Source of the DNA: an uncultured Eggerthellaceae bacterium
GTDB lineage: Bacteria; Actinomycetota; Coriobacteriia; Coriobacteriales; Eggerthellaceae
Direction: 5' to 3'
DNA: 16,307 nucleotides
NCBI GenBank assembly: GCA_910588945.1
Contig: CAJUSF010000027.1
Coordinates: 1-16,307 of the forward strand
Shown one piece after another: positions 7,128 through 14,858 of this stretch (position 1 is the stretch's first letter; every line of letters begins with the position of its first letter). Under the pieces are notes generated by a model. That model did not search any database, was not told the DNA's origin, and saw only the letters and a program-made list of their open reading frames with translations. The translations under genes were made by a program, and so were the position numbers.

Positions 7128-8594
7128 TTAGTCTTTTGAAACCTTTTTTAGCATCACAGAGCAGATCAGAACGATCACTGCAGCGATCGCAGCCAAGATG
7201 AGCGCCACAGGCATGCCGTCAACGATACCCATGCTAGCAAGCACCAAGGAAAACGCCGCCGTGCCAACCGCTCCGCCGAAGTTCTGTCCGACCTGAATAA
7301 TCGAGTTGCCCTGAACGCGCAGGTTCTCATTGAGCTGAATCTGAGGACCGGATGAGAAAGAGGTCGCAGATGCCGAATTGTAGAAGCCTGCAACGAACAT
7401 AATGGCGTAGATGATAAAGATATTCGCATCCGGAGCGCATATTGCCATCAGGGCGATCACTACGACGAAACGAATGATCGCACTTATGGATAGCACCGTT
7501 TTCGCACTCATCTGCTTGCCTATCATGCGCCCGTAGATCGGACCCATGAACAAGCCTGCGATCGACATCATGGTAGTGGTAAGACCGGCCTCAGCAGCAG
7601 AAAGACCTATAACGGTCAAAACATACATCGGTAGGAAGAAGAACACCGCCATCTGAGCGAAGTTGCTGAAGAAGTTGGCAAGGGTGAATGCGATGGTGTT
7701 GCGATCCTTGAGTGCTGAGAGCGGGATGAATGCTGCATCCTTCTTGCTGCGAATGACAACGATCAACCAAATCAAGGCTGCTACAGCCACAATGATGACG
7801 ATATTGCTTCCGATACCACCGAACGGCAGAAGCGTTGTTCCGAGCGAAAGCCCACAGATTAGACATCCAAGGAAGATCGCCACTGCCAGCGCGCCTGAGA
7901 TGTCGAAGCTTCCTGAAGATGTCGCCATTGATGCAGCCTGCTCTTTGGTTACCTTCACTCCGAAGAAAACCAACAATGCGCCAAGCGTAAGAAGCACACC
8001 CATGATCACACAAAGGGCTCTCCAACTCCAAGCATCCATTATGAAGCCACCGGCAACAGGACCTACAAGCATGGCCACGGATTGGAATGTGACACAGATG
8101 CCAAGATATGTTCCGGCCTGTTTGGCATCATACATATCGCGAATCATCGAATAGCCTACTACATAGATTCCGGCGCTCGGGAAACCCCAAAACACCGATA
8201 CGGCGATCAGTGTGATCATATCCGGTGCCATAGCACGCCCGAACAAGCACACAACACCGGCTATCATCGACCAGAAGAAAAGCGATCGCTTCAGATTCGG
8301 ACTCTTTGCGGCAATATATCCCCAAAGCGGCATCGACACCACACCCACAACGCCGGAAACGTTGTTAGCCATGGAGTAGATATCGAGACCTCCGATGTCG
8401 GCGGCCGCTATAGGCAGAAGCGTCGATGCAGTGGCGGATTGAATGATGGTCGCGACAAGACATGCATAGATACCGATCAATGTCAGCATCTTCTTTGACG
8501 ACGGGGCGGCGGCAAAAGGATTGGATCCCGCATCGGCGATGGTGGGATCTTTGAGCTCTTGATTCTCTTTGACTTTAACGTCGGTGTCGGTCAT
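7128..8594 (-). CDS. MFS transporter, DHA-type (probably 14 helices)
   Basis: A 488-residue transporter of the major facilitator superfamily. A polar, Asp/Lys-rich cytoplasmic tail (1-35) precedes helix 1 (LIGIYACLVATIIQ). The antiporter motif C region reads VAMLVGPVAGGFIMDAWSW, typical of drug:H+ antiporters and relatives. The central segment with two extra helices (about 225-290) points to the 14-helix group. The frame is open a further 25 codons upstream, but the start is placed at ATG 8592-8594 because AAGGAGG stands six bases ahead; the longer form would translate a hairpin region. It sits between the zinc-ribbon gene and the VOC gene on the same strand. Import of a phenolic substrate or export of its product for the neighbouring molybdoenzyme is a reasonable inference, not shown by sequence. 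Confidence 0.9.
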   Translation of the reverse strand: MTDTDVKVKENQELKDPTIADAGSNPFAAAPSSKKMLTLIGIYACLVATIIQSATASTLLPIAAADIGGLDIYSMANNVSGVVGVVSMPLWGYIAAKSPNLKRSLFFWSMIAGVVCLFGRAMAPDMITLIAVSVFWGFPSAGIYVVGYSMIRDMYDAKQAGTYLGICVTFQSVAMLVGPVAGGFIMDAWSWRALCVIMGVLLTLGALLVFFGVKVTKEQAASMATSSGSFDISGALAVAIFLGCLICGLSLGTTLLPFGGIGSNIVIIVAVAALIWLIVVIRSKKDAAFIPLSALKDRNTIAFTLANFFSNFAQMAVFFFLPMYVLTVIGLSAAEAGLTTTMMSIAGLFMGPIYGRMIGKQMSAKTVLSISAIIRFVVVIALMAICAPDANIFIIYAIMFVAGFYNSASATSFSSGPQIQLNENLRVQGNSIIQVGQNFGGAVGTAAFSLVLASMGIVDGMPVALILAAIAAVIVLICSVMLKKVSKD

Positions 8595-8609
8595 CTTGAC
8601 CTCCTTAAA

Positions 8610-8622
8610 GCCGGATTCCGGC
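8610..8622 (-). promoter_or_regulatory. GCCGGATTCCGGC dyad in the MFS leader
   Basis: A short dyad (5-bp arms, 3-base centre) 15 bases upstream of the MFS start codon, next to the AAGGAGG. Its half-sites (GCCGGA / TCCGGC) also occur in the wider-spaced inverted repeat before the molybdoenzyme gene at 12706-12740. It could be an operator or an RNA hairpin affecting translation. Confidence 0.35.
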
Positions 8623-8625
8623 AAA

Positions 8626-8659
8626 AGATTACAAAGCCTAGCCCCTAGGCTTTTGAATG
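8626..8659 (-). promoter_or_regulatory. 9-bp inverted repeat, terminator or promoter dyad before MFS gene
   Basis: AAAGCCTAG (8633-8641), CCC, CTAGGCTTT (8645-8653). Two readings are possible. It may end the zinc-ribbon transcript, since the minus-strand stem is followed by GTAATCTTTT. Alternatively it may lie between a poor -35 (TTCAAA) and a good -10 (TGTAAT) spaced by 18 bases, which would put an operator inside the MFS promoter. The sequence does not decide between them. Confidence 0.4.
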
Positions 8660-8776
8660 AACACGGCAAATACAGCTGTTATGACGCGCGCGAGTATCCC
8701 CGAAATAGCAGAACTCTATGCACCTCAACCTGCATGCTTTGAATCCTTTTTGTCCGAATGCACAAAGCTCCCGCTA

Positions 8777-8995
8777 TTAGACACTGGGCGCTGAAGGCGG
8801 TTTAGGAGCGCCAGGCGAGGCCGGTGATGTCGGCGGCACTGCAGCAGCGTCAAGCTTCGCTTGATCGGCATCGAAGTCGCTCATCTTCTTCTCAAGAGGA
8901 GCTCCGCACTGCTCGCAGACAGTGGCTATAGGCTTGTTCGCCTTGCCGCATTCTTTGCAAATATTCATTTGAACTTCTGCAGGTCTGAAACACAT
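8777..8995 (-). CDS. Small zinc-ribbon protein with Pro-rich tail
   Basis: A 72-residue protein with one four-cysteine zinc ribbon: CKECGKAN and CEQCGAPL give Cys13, Cys16, Cys27 and Cys30. An acidic Ala/Asp linker follows, then a Pro/Ala/Ser-rich tail (about 54-71). The start at ATG 8993-8995 is preferred because AGGA stands about nine bases upstream. Starting at Met10 would have no clear ribosome-binding site. I recall similar MCFRP-starting zinc ribbons from Eggerthellaceae, but this is memory, not a search. It lies between the Fe-S subunit and the MFS gene on the same strand, preceded by a structured leader. Function is unknown; protein-protein or nucleic-acid contact is the usual guess for such ribbons. 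Confidence 0.75.
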   Translation of the reverse strand: MCFRPAEVQMNICKECGKANKPIATVCEQCGAPLEKKMSDFDADQAKLDAAAVPPTSPASPGAPKPPSAPSV

Positions 8996-9022
8996 TGATA
9001 TCGGTCCTTTCTATTTGATACA

Positions 9023-9119
9023 CGAGATAGCATCGAGGCTATCGACACCATCTCGATGTGCATATCCGCCCGCCGCCATCAGTTTGGAGAGTGCGATAAT
9101 GCGGCGGACGAGATATGCA
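9023..9119 (-). other. Two hairpins between the Fe-S subunit and zinc-ribbon genes
   Basis: The larger hairpin pairs TGCATATC (9059-9066) plus the following GCCGCC-rich arm with GCGGCGG...GATATGCA (9101-9119), an imperfect 19-21-base stem. A second pairs CGAGAT (9023-9028) and TCGA with TCGA and ATCTCG (9050-9055). Neither has a T tract on the minus strand. They fill most of the 147-base gap, so they may stabilise the upstream mRNA, mark processing, or control the zinc-ribbon gene. Confidence 0.5.
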
Positions 9120-9142
9120 TTCAAGGGGGGTTGATAAAGTGG

Positions 9143-9946
9143 CTATGCTAGAGCGATGTCACCAAGCCCAAGGTCTTTCTCCTTGGTCGACACACCCATG
9201 TCAACGGACTTGCCATCCTTCTCGATGGTAAGCTTCCAATCGGCAGCCGGGATCTCCTTCAACCAGAAGTCGCCCCAATCATCTGTCTCGGTGGTGTAGT
9301 TGCCAAGCTCGACGTTTGAAGCCGTAACTTTAGCACCGATGACGACCTCTTTCTCCACCGGGTCATATACGGTGGCCGCAATGAATCTCTTAGGCATGTT
9401 CTTGTAGTACACACGTGGCTTGGTTCCGTATTCGGGATGCAGAACCTCTGCACCTTCGAGATCGAGATCGGACTCTTCGCCGAACAGAATCGCATCCACC
9501 GTGCAGTTGTCGACACAGCGTGGGATCTTGATCGGCTCATCGCCGTCGAGAAGATGCGCGCAACCAGTACACTTCTGCGGAATCTCAAGCGCCTCGTTCC
9601 AATAGATCACGTTATACGGACATGCATCCACAATCGCTTTTTGGCCCTTTGCCTTGGCAGGATCGATAAGCACAAGGCCGTCCTCACGCCTGTATACAGC
9701 GCCGTCTTTTGCCGCGTCCATGCAAGGCGCGTTCTCGCAGTGGTTGCACATAGTGGGGATGTAGGCGACACGCACATGAGGAACAGCGCCCCTGTCGTAC
9801 TGGTTGACCTTCATCCAAAACTGGCCAACCTCAGGCTGCTCTTGCGCATAAGGAAGCCAAGTGTTGCCGCAATGCTCGTCCTTGCAGCCGATTTGGCAGT
9901 TATAGCAGCCATTGCATTTGCCAAGATCGATGAGAAATGCTTTCAT
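9143..9946 (-). CDS. Transhydroxylase-type beta subunit, three [4Fe-4S] ferredoxin with C-terminal beta domain
   Basis: A 267-residue electron-transfer partner of the molybdoenzyme. Twelve cysteines suit three [4Fe-4S] clusters: Cys11/14/17 with Cys148, Cys21 with Cys126/129/144, and Cys67/70/75 with Cys109. Cys26 is extra. After the ferredoxin part (1-160) comes a ~90-residue tail (about 180-265) with VYDPVEKEVVIGAKVTAS and GDFWLKEIPA. This has the look of a carboxypeptidase-regulatory/transthyretin-like beta sandwich. That same tail is known in the beta subunit of Pelobacter pyrogallol-phloroglucinol transhydroxylase (about 274 residues), whereas ordinary DmsB/NrfC subunits lack it. The start is set at ATG 9944-9946, seven bases after GAGAGG; the frame is open to a TTG two codons earlier that would be too close. 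It lies 16 bases after the alpha subunit and is certainly in the same operon. No Tat signal, so cytoplasmic. Confidence 0.88.
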   Translation of the reverse strand: MKAFLIDLGKCNGCYNCQIGCKDEHCGNTWLPYAQEQPEVGQFWMKVNQYDRGAVPHVRVAYIPTMCNHCENAPCMDAAKDGAVYRREDGLVLIDPAKAKGQKAIVDACPYNVIYWNEALEIPQKCTGCAHLLDGDEPIKIPRCVDNCTVDAILFGEESDLDLEGAEVLHPEYGTKPRVYYKNMPKRFIAATVYDPVEKEVVIGAKVTASNVELGNYTTETDDWGDFWLKEIPAADWKLTIEKDGKSVDMGVSTKEKDLGLGDIALA

Positions 9947-9962
9947 CTTCAATCCTCTCTAA

Positions 9963-12677
9963 TTATTCAACAACCCAAGAGTTGTAATTGATGCCGATTG
10001 CCGGGTCGTAATCCCTGGCAAATGCCTCCGGGTAATCTTTCTTCCAGCCGTCCATCTCAGCGTCGGCTACCTTTGCGGCCTCAACAAGATATCCGGTAAC
10101 CGCAAAGCCCTTGCAATGCTTGGAGACATGGTTGTTCGGGCTGATGAGGTTAGCTGCGCCACCGCGATCGAGTTTGTCGGTGATCGGGTCGACACGGCTT
10201 CCCTTATGAACAATGACCGCACCTGGGATCGCGCGCTCTGTGATGTAGGCACCGACAAGAATGGTTCCTCTGTCGTTGAAGAGCTTCACGATGTCGCCGT
10301 TCTCGATTCCGCGAGCCTCGGCATCAACCGGGTTGATGAAGATAGGCTCGTACTGATAGCCGTCTTTTCCTGTAACCTTCATGGTTTCGATCTCACGGAA
10401 CCACTTGATATCGTCGCCCTGAACGTGAACGCGGAAGCGCGCCGGGTTCGCAACGAGAAGGAGCGGATAGTCCTTGCAACGCTGTCCCCACAAAGTCTCG
10501 TCATGCGTCCAGCCATCGGCCTCAGGACCGCCAACGGTCCAGCGAGCCATCGGAGTGCGCTCTTTGTCATCCGGGAAGTTGGTAGCAAGGGCATCTGACC
10601 AGAACTCGAGCTTGCCTGTCGGTGTGTCAAGCGGGAAGTTCTCTGGATCCTCATAGAACTGGCGCATACCGACGGGAAGCTTGTCAGCATCGGGATCCTG
10701 CTTCGGGAAGTAGAATCCACGCTCGTTGAGTTCTTCCCAGCTGATCTCTTCGCCGAGCCTTGAGTTGTCATAACCGTAACGCAGCCACTCGTCTTGGGTC
10801 ATCCCCATGTCGATCTGCTCGCGAACGCCAAATCTCTCGCCCACCTTACAAGCGATCTCAAAGTCAGACATCGACTCACCGACGCGATCGCAACCAGGAG
10901 GCGTGATGGTCTCGTGACGAAGAGAAACGACCATCGATCCACCCATGACATCGTTATCCTCAACACAGGTTGTAACAGGCAAGATCAGGTCGGCAAACAG
11001 CGAGTCGTTCTCGAGCCACTGATGGTTTGTCACGAAGAACTCGACCTCATTCGTACGGATAGCTTCCTGATAGCGGAATCCGCCGTCCCAGCAGTTCATA
11101 TTGCAAGGCTTCTCTGACCAAAGCATGTGAACCTGAGAGAACTTCGGCATGTTCTTAGCCTTCTCATCGATGGCCGCCTGAAGCTCTTCGATGGTCTTTC
11201 CCTGAGAATTGGCAAGTTCAGGCGAAACAGTGCCGAGTGCGGCTTTGTAAGTCTCAGCGGTTGTCGGGTAGGAGTTCATATCGAACTGCTCGGATGTCTC
11301 GACATAGACGATAGCGGGGCTTCCCCACCAATTGACGCTTCCGTTGAGCAGCGCCTCTGCGATCATCGTGCGCGGAATCTTCTGCTCTGAAGGATAGAAC
11401 ATGCGGCACTGATTAAGTGATGAGAACGGTGCCGATGTTGAGCGCGCGATGGTTTCTTTGCCGATAAGTGAAGCATTCATGAATGCCTGCTGTACACCGG
11501 GCTTACCCAAGCCCTGCATTCCGAGCAGGTAAGCTGCTGTACGTCCCGGCTCGTGGCTGTATGGGCCTTTGATAGCGCCGGATGAGAAGTGAACCATGGC
11601 GGTTACCATCTTTGCACGCTTGCGTGCATAGGCCTTGATCGTCCACTCCGGAATGCCTGTGCGCTCCGACGCCCATGCAGGAGTCTTTGCGATTCCCTCT
11701 TCATCCTCGCCAAGGACATATGCCTTTACCTTGTCGAATCCGACAGAGTGAGTCTCGACGTAATCCTTATCGTAGAGATCCTCTGTGATCCAGACATACA
11801 TGACGGCAAAATCCAAAGCGGCATCCGTATTCGGAAGAATCGGAATCCACTTCATATCATGGCAAACTGCTGTGTAGTTGCAGAACGGGTCAACGATAAC
11901 GAACTCTTTACCGATTTTTTCCCAGAAAAGAAGCAGTCGAGACCATGCTTGGCTGGCGTAGTTCTGAGTGAGCTCCCAGTCGCCAGCATCAAATGCGATA
12001 AGCTCTGAATTTTCCGTAATGTCTTTGAGCACATGCCACGGGTTGTAGCCGGTTTGCGGAGGTGCCGGCATTCCTAGACCTTTGTTGCAACCTGATCCCC
12101 AGAAATGCTTAGCTCCCCAATACCATCCCTCAACTGAATCAGGCGTGCGAACCTCTCTTGTATACCCGCCAAGCTTACTCATGAGCGTGGAATGCATGCC
12201 GCCGCCAGCATGTAGATTCTTCGACTCGCGATGGCCATCTTCGCCAATCGTGAGAACGGAAAATGGACCGTACTTATCGATGATACGCTTGATCTCGGAC
12301 TCCATGATATCAAGCGCCTCGTCCCAGCTGATCCTCTTGAATTTGGACTTGCCTCTGTTGGCCGCGTTGATCTTATCGGGATCTCCGCCTGGCTCCCAGT
12401 CGACTCTTTTCAAAGGATACTTGACGCGATTCTTCGAATAGATGCGGTTCTTGTAAGCCAGTGCGAAATAGTTCGGCGCCGATTTCATGCCCGGCTTGAA
12501 CACCTCATCGCCCACCTTGATCTTCCAAAGAGAAGGCTCCAGCTCCTCTTCTGTGTAGGTGTCAAGATAGTTGACAGGGCGGATACGAACGATTCGTCCG
12601 TCCTTTGAGTCCACCGCAGTGAGGTCGCCTCCGGTTCCACCGCAGCCGATACTTTGCAGCGTGGTTTTTTCCGCCAT
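9963..12677 (-). CDS. Molybdopterin oxidoreductase, transhydroxylase / catechol-dehydroxylase-like catalytic subunit
   Basis: A 904-residue DMSO-reductase-superfamily enzyme expected to carry molybdenum bis-MGD. It lacks a Tat signal and the N-terminal Cys-x2-Cys-x3-Cys [4Fe-4S] motif; only Cys12 (SIGCGGTGGD) is there. Visible family marks are WDEALDIMESEIKRI (118-132), GEDGHRESKNLHAGGGMHS (145-163), RTPDSVEGW (177-185), NHQWLENDSLFADLILPVTT (551-570), and the C-terminal molydop-binding domain (about 738-870) with INPVDAEARGIENGDIVKLF. Size, no Fe-S and the three-cluster partner fit pyrogallol-phloroglucinol transhydroxylase (about 875 residues) and its relatives, the gut catechol dehydroxylases. 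Ser181 after Asp180 is my candidate molybdenum ligand, by recalled analogy with Ser175 of the Pelobacter enzyme. The start is ATG 12675-12677 after GAGAGG; the frame is open 14 codons more. The substrate is probably a catechol, pyrogallol or other phenol, but this is inference. Confidence 0.88.
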   Translation of the reverse strand: MAEKTTLQSIGCGGTGGDLTAVDSKDGRIVRIRPVNYLDTYTEEELEPSLWKIKVGDEVFKPGMKSAPNYFALAYKNRIYSKNRVKYPLKRVDWEPGGDPDKINAANRGKSKFKRISWDEALDIMESEIKRIIDKYGPFSVLTIGEDGHRESKNLHAGGGMHSTLMSKLGGYTREVRTPDSVEGWYWGAKHFWGSGCNKGLGMPAPPQTGYNPWHVLKDITENSELIAFDAGDWELTQNYASQAWSRLLLFWEKIGKEFVIVDPFCNYTAVCHDMKWIPILPNTDAALDFAVMYVWITEDLYDKDYVETHSVGFDKVKAYVLGEDEEGIAKTPAWASERTGIPEWTIKAYARKRAKMVTAMVHFSSGAIKGPYSHEPGRTAAYLLGMQGLGKPGVQQAFMNASLIGKETIARSTSAPFSSLNQCRMFYPSEQKIPRTMIAEALLNGSVNWWGSPAIVYVETSEQFDMNSYPTTAETYKAALGTVSPELANSQGKTIEELQAAIDEKAKNMPKFSQVHMLWSEKPCNMNCWDGGFRYQEAIRTNEVEFFVTNHQWLENDSLFADLILPVTTCVEDNDVMGGSMVVSLRHETITPPGCDRVGESMSDFEIACKVGERFGVREQIDMGMTQDEWLRYGYDNSRLGEEISWEELNERGFYFPKQDPDADKLPVGMRQFYEDPENFPLDTPTGKLEFWSDALATNFPDDKERTPMARWTVGGPEADGWTHDETLWGQRCKDYPLLLVANPARFRVHVQGDDIKWFREIETMKVTGKDGYQYEPIFINPVDAEARGIENGDIVKLFNDRGTILVGAYITERAIPGAVIVHKGSRVDPITDKLDRGGAANLISPNNHVSKHCKGFAVTGYLVEAAKVADAEMDGWKKDYPEAFARDYDPAIGINYNSWVVE

Positions 12678-12705
12678 AACCTTTCCTCTCTCGTGTAGAA
12701 AATTC

Positions 12706-12740
12706 CATGCCGGATGCATTTCGCGACACGATCCGGCATG
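12706..12740 (-). promoter_or_regulatory. 10-bp inverted repeat in the molybdoenzyme leader
   Basis: CATGCCGGAT (12706-12715) and ATCCGGCATG (12731-12740) are perfect inverted repeats separated by 15 bases, 28 bases upstream of the start codon. They could bind a dimeric regulator or form a leader hairpin. The GCCGGA half-site recurs in the dyad just before the MFS gene. Confidence 0.5.
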
Positions 12741-12840
12741 AACCTTGAATAAAAATCTACCGAAGAGGAGAATGAATTTGCAGACACCAGACGGCTACTC
12801 TTTTTCCGAAAGAACTCAAATTCCAGCGCTGAACTGGAGA

Positions 12841-12870
12841 TTCATAAATGACCAAGTGGCCACATTTCGA
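12841..12870 (-). promoter_or_regulatory. Probable molybdoenzyme promoter with shared 16-bp motif
   Basis: The motif CCAAGTGGCCACATTT (12852-12867, plus strand) matches 15 of 16 bases of the sequence at 16012-16027 upstream of slyD. On the minus strand it overlaps a -35-like TCGAAA (12865-12870) and is followed after five bases by a -10-like TATGAA (12841-12846), spacer 18. The weak -35 suits an activated promoter. The resulting leader would be about 160 bases long and include the inverted repeat at 12706-12740. Confidence 0.5.
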
Positions 12871-12886
12871 TGGATCACTGATCCAT
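12870..12886. repeat. 17-bp perfect palindrome over the regulator stop codon
   Basis: ATGGATCA-C-TGATCCAT, with 8-bp arms and a single-base centre. It spans the end and TGA stop (12875-12877) of the response regulator gene and touches the putative -35 of the molybdoenzyme promoter. It may be a second operator or a weak transcript-end hairpin; there is no T tract. Confidence 0.5.
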
Positions 12887-13552
12887 GAAGCCGGCTTTGT
12901 AGGCAAATGTTGCCACCTGCACCCTATTCTCAAGACCAGTCTTTTGCATTATGCAACTAAGATGCTTCTTGACGGTTCCGGAACCAAGATAAAGTTGAGC
13001 ACCGATCTCCGCATTCGAAAGACCGGCTGCAACGAGCTTCAACACCTCGGTCTCTCGCGGAGTGAACACGTCGGTATAATCCACGCCTTTTTCCACAAAC
13101 GCATCGGTTTCATTTTGAGCCGTGCTGTATTTCATCTGCTCGACGACCTTCGTCGCAACTATTCCGGAAAGAGGGGTCTCACCTCGAACAGCGCCCTGCA
13201 GTCTCTCACGAAGTTCCTTTGAAGGCGTATCTTTCAGCACATACCCTTGCGCCCCACAACGAAGCGCACCGAACAGAGACTCGTCATCCACGGCCACCGT
13301 GAGCATGATCACTGATATATCCGGATAGATCTGGGCGATCTTTCGTGTTGCCTCAACGCCATCCATGACAGGCATTTGCACATCCATCAAAACCATATCG
13401 GGCTTAAGACGTCCACAAACCTCAATGGCTTCTTGGCCGTTTGCCGCTTCACCTACAACGCTGAACTCGGGCCAGTGCTTCATCAACTCCCGCAAGCCTT
13501 CTCTACATAGCGATTGATCGTCCACAATAATGACTTTTGTTGGTCTGCCCAT
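12875..13552 (-). CDS. NarL/FixJ-family response regulator
   Basis: A 225-residue DNA-binding response regulator. The receiver domain (about 5-122) has Asp11 and Asp12, the phospho-acceptor Asp57 (in MVLMDVQMP), Thr85 and Lys107. A linker (125-160) leads to a LuxR/GerE helix-turn-helix (about 164-222: TPRETEVLKLVAAGLSNAEI, then GTVKKHLSCIMQKTGL). All phosphorelay residues are in place, so it should be active. ATG at 13550-13552 has GGTGG upstream. It follows the histidine kinase by 50 bases, and together they make a standard NarX/NarL- or LiaSR-like pair. Its own operon and the molybdoenzyme gene immediately downstream share a 16-bp promoter motif, so these are the likeliest targets. Family is secure; target is inferred. 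Confidence 0.93.
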   Translation of the reverse strand: MGRPTKVIIVDDQSLCREGLRELMKHWPEFSVVGEAANGQEAIEVCGRLKPDMVLMDVQMPVMDGVEATRKIAQIYPDISVIMLTVAVDDESLFGALRCGAQGYVLKDTPSKELRERLQGAVRGETPLSGIVATKVVEQMKYSTAQNETDAFVEKGVDYTDVFTPRETEVLKLVAAGLSNAEIGAQLYLGSGTVKKHLSCIMQKTGLENRVQVATFAYKAGFMDQ

Positions 13553-13602
13553 CTAAAACCACCCGCTCAAACTACAACACAAAACAACCTGACGGCTCAT
13601 CG

Positions 13603-14766
13603 CTAAAAGTGCCTTGGAACTGCAACAGTGATGACGGTTCCTCCGCGATTGCTGCAAATCTCAAAAGTCCCTTTGATCGAAGCAGCCCTCTCCTGCATTA
13701 TCTTCAACCCCCAATGATTCGGCTCAACATTATCTACATCAAACCCATGTCCATCATCGCATATCTTCACCGTAAGACTACTATTTGTCTCAACGATGTT
13801 GACCTCCACTTCGCTTGCACCTGAATGTCTGAGCACGTTTGATAGGCTTTCGTTCAAAATGCGATCCAGCTGAAGCATCGTGGCTCTCGACACGGTCAGT
13901 GGATGATTTTCCGCCTTGACAATAAGCCTTGTTCTGATCTTCCAGTTGGACTCGAAGTTCTCCAAAACGCTTCGTATCGCATCGACGAATCCGGCAACCC
14001 TTTCGTCTCCGATCGGCAACCGCAAAGAAAGCATCTCATCGCGAAAGACCTTCACGGTGTTCTTGCTGTTAAGCTCCAGTCTCTCAAGATCGGCGGCCAT
14101 GCTTTCAAAGTCATGTTCCTCATATGATGCGAGTGCGGAGGCGGCGTTGAGCGAAAGTGCATGTATAAGCTGGACAACGTTATCATGGATCTCTGTAGCG
14201 AGACGTTTGCGCTCCTCGAGAAGCGCAAGCTCTGTAGCCTTTTGCGATGTACGAAATTTTTGAATGCACGTTCCGATAATCTTGCCGATGAATGCAAAAT
14301 CTTCGATGTCCTCTTCGCTCCAAACTCGGCGCTCAAAATAACTCACGCTGCAAAGTCCGATGGCGACACCGTCAGATATCACAGGCAAGCAAATACCATA
14401 ACGATTCTCATCATAGGGAAGAACCTCATCGACCCTCGGGTTTGCGTAATCTTGGATCTCGGGAACTTTGCTGTTTAATATGATTCGAGATCTGCCAAGC
14501 CCTACATTCCACAATTTTCTCTCTTCAACAAATGTTTTTCCCGGGACTTTCAGTCTGGAGATACGGGAGAAGTATTCGCCTTCGGGATCGAGCATATCAA
14601 GATAGACCTCATCCGCGCCTAGTACTTCGGAAATGGTTTTCGCAATATTGTTGTATGTGTCCTCCGGATTCGGCATCCAGTTGGCCGATAGCATGATCTT
14701 CAAGCAAGCTTCCGCTTTATCACAGTTATGAAAAATGCCCGATGATCGGTTAAGTGCGCCTTCCAC
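13603..14766 (-). CDS. Soluble GAF-domain sensor histidine kinase (HisKA_3)
   Basis: A 387-residue sensor kinase with no membrane segment, so the signal is likely sensed in the cytoplasm. Residues about 20-172 form a GAF-like domain (EVLGADEVYLDMLD, YGICLPVISDGVAIGLCSVS). The dimerisation/phosphoacceptor helix is LLEERKRLATEIHDNVVQ with His194, typical of HisKA_3. The ATPase domain has the N box NESLSNVLRHS (305-315), a G1 box DDGHGF (337-342) and HWGLKIMQERA (351-361). Cys126, Cys139 and Cys167 in the GAF part are worth noting because redox- or ligand-sensing GAF domains may use such residues. The start is GTG at 14764-14766, supported by GGAGG nine bases upstream. It is followed by its regulator and preceded by the 159-residue gene, all on one strand. 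The ligand might be the phenolic substrate, but that is a guess. Confidence 0.92.
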   Translation of the reverse strand: MEGALNRSSGIFHNCDKAEACLKIMLSANWMPNPEDTYNNIAKTISEVLGADEVYLDMLDPEGEYFSRISRLKVPGKTFVEERKLWNVGLGRSRIILNSKVPEIQDYANPRVDEVLPYDENRYGICLPVISDGVAIGLCSVSYFERRVWSEEDIEDFAFIGKIIGTCIQKFRTSQKATELALLEERKRLATEIHDNVVQLIHALSLNAASALASYEEHDFESMAADLERLELNSKNTVKVFRDEMLSLRLPIGDERVAGFVDAIRSVLENFESNWKIRTRLIVKAENHPLTVSRATMLQLDRILNESLSNVLRHSGASEVEVNIVETNSSLTVKICDDGHGFDVDNVEPNHWGLKIMQERAASIKGTFEICSNRGGTVITVAVPRHF

Positions 14767-14798
14767 TTATCCTATCCTCCCCCGTTTTGAGACATGTA

Positions 14799-14817
14799 CC
14801 AACGCTCTCCTCGTTGG
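14799..14817. other. Small hairpin in the kinase leader
   Basis: CCAACG (14799-14804), 7-base loop, CGTTGG (14812-14817), in the 92-base gap before the histidine kinase. There is no T tract on the minus strand. It may tune kinase translation or read-through from the upstream genes; this is a weak inference. Confidence 0.3.
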
Positions 14818-14858
14818 CTAATATGCGGTCTGAAATGCAAAGTCTGTGTGTTCGTGTC

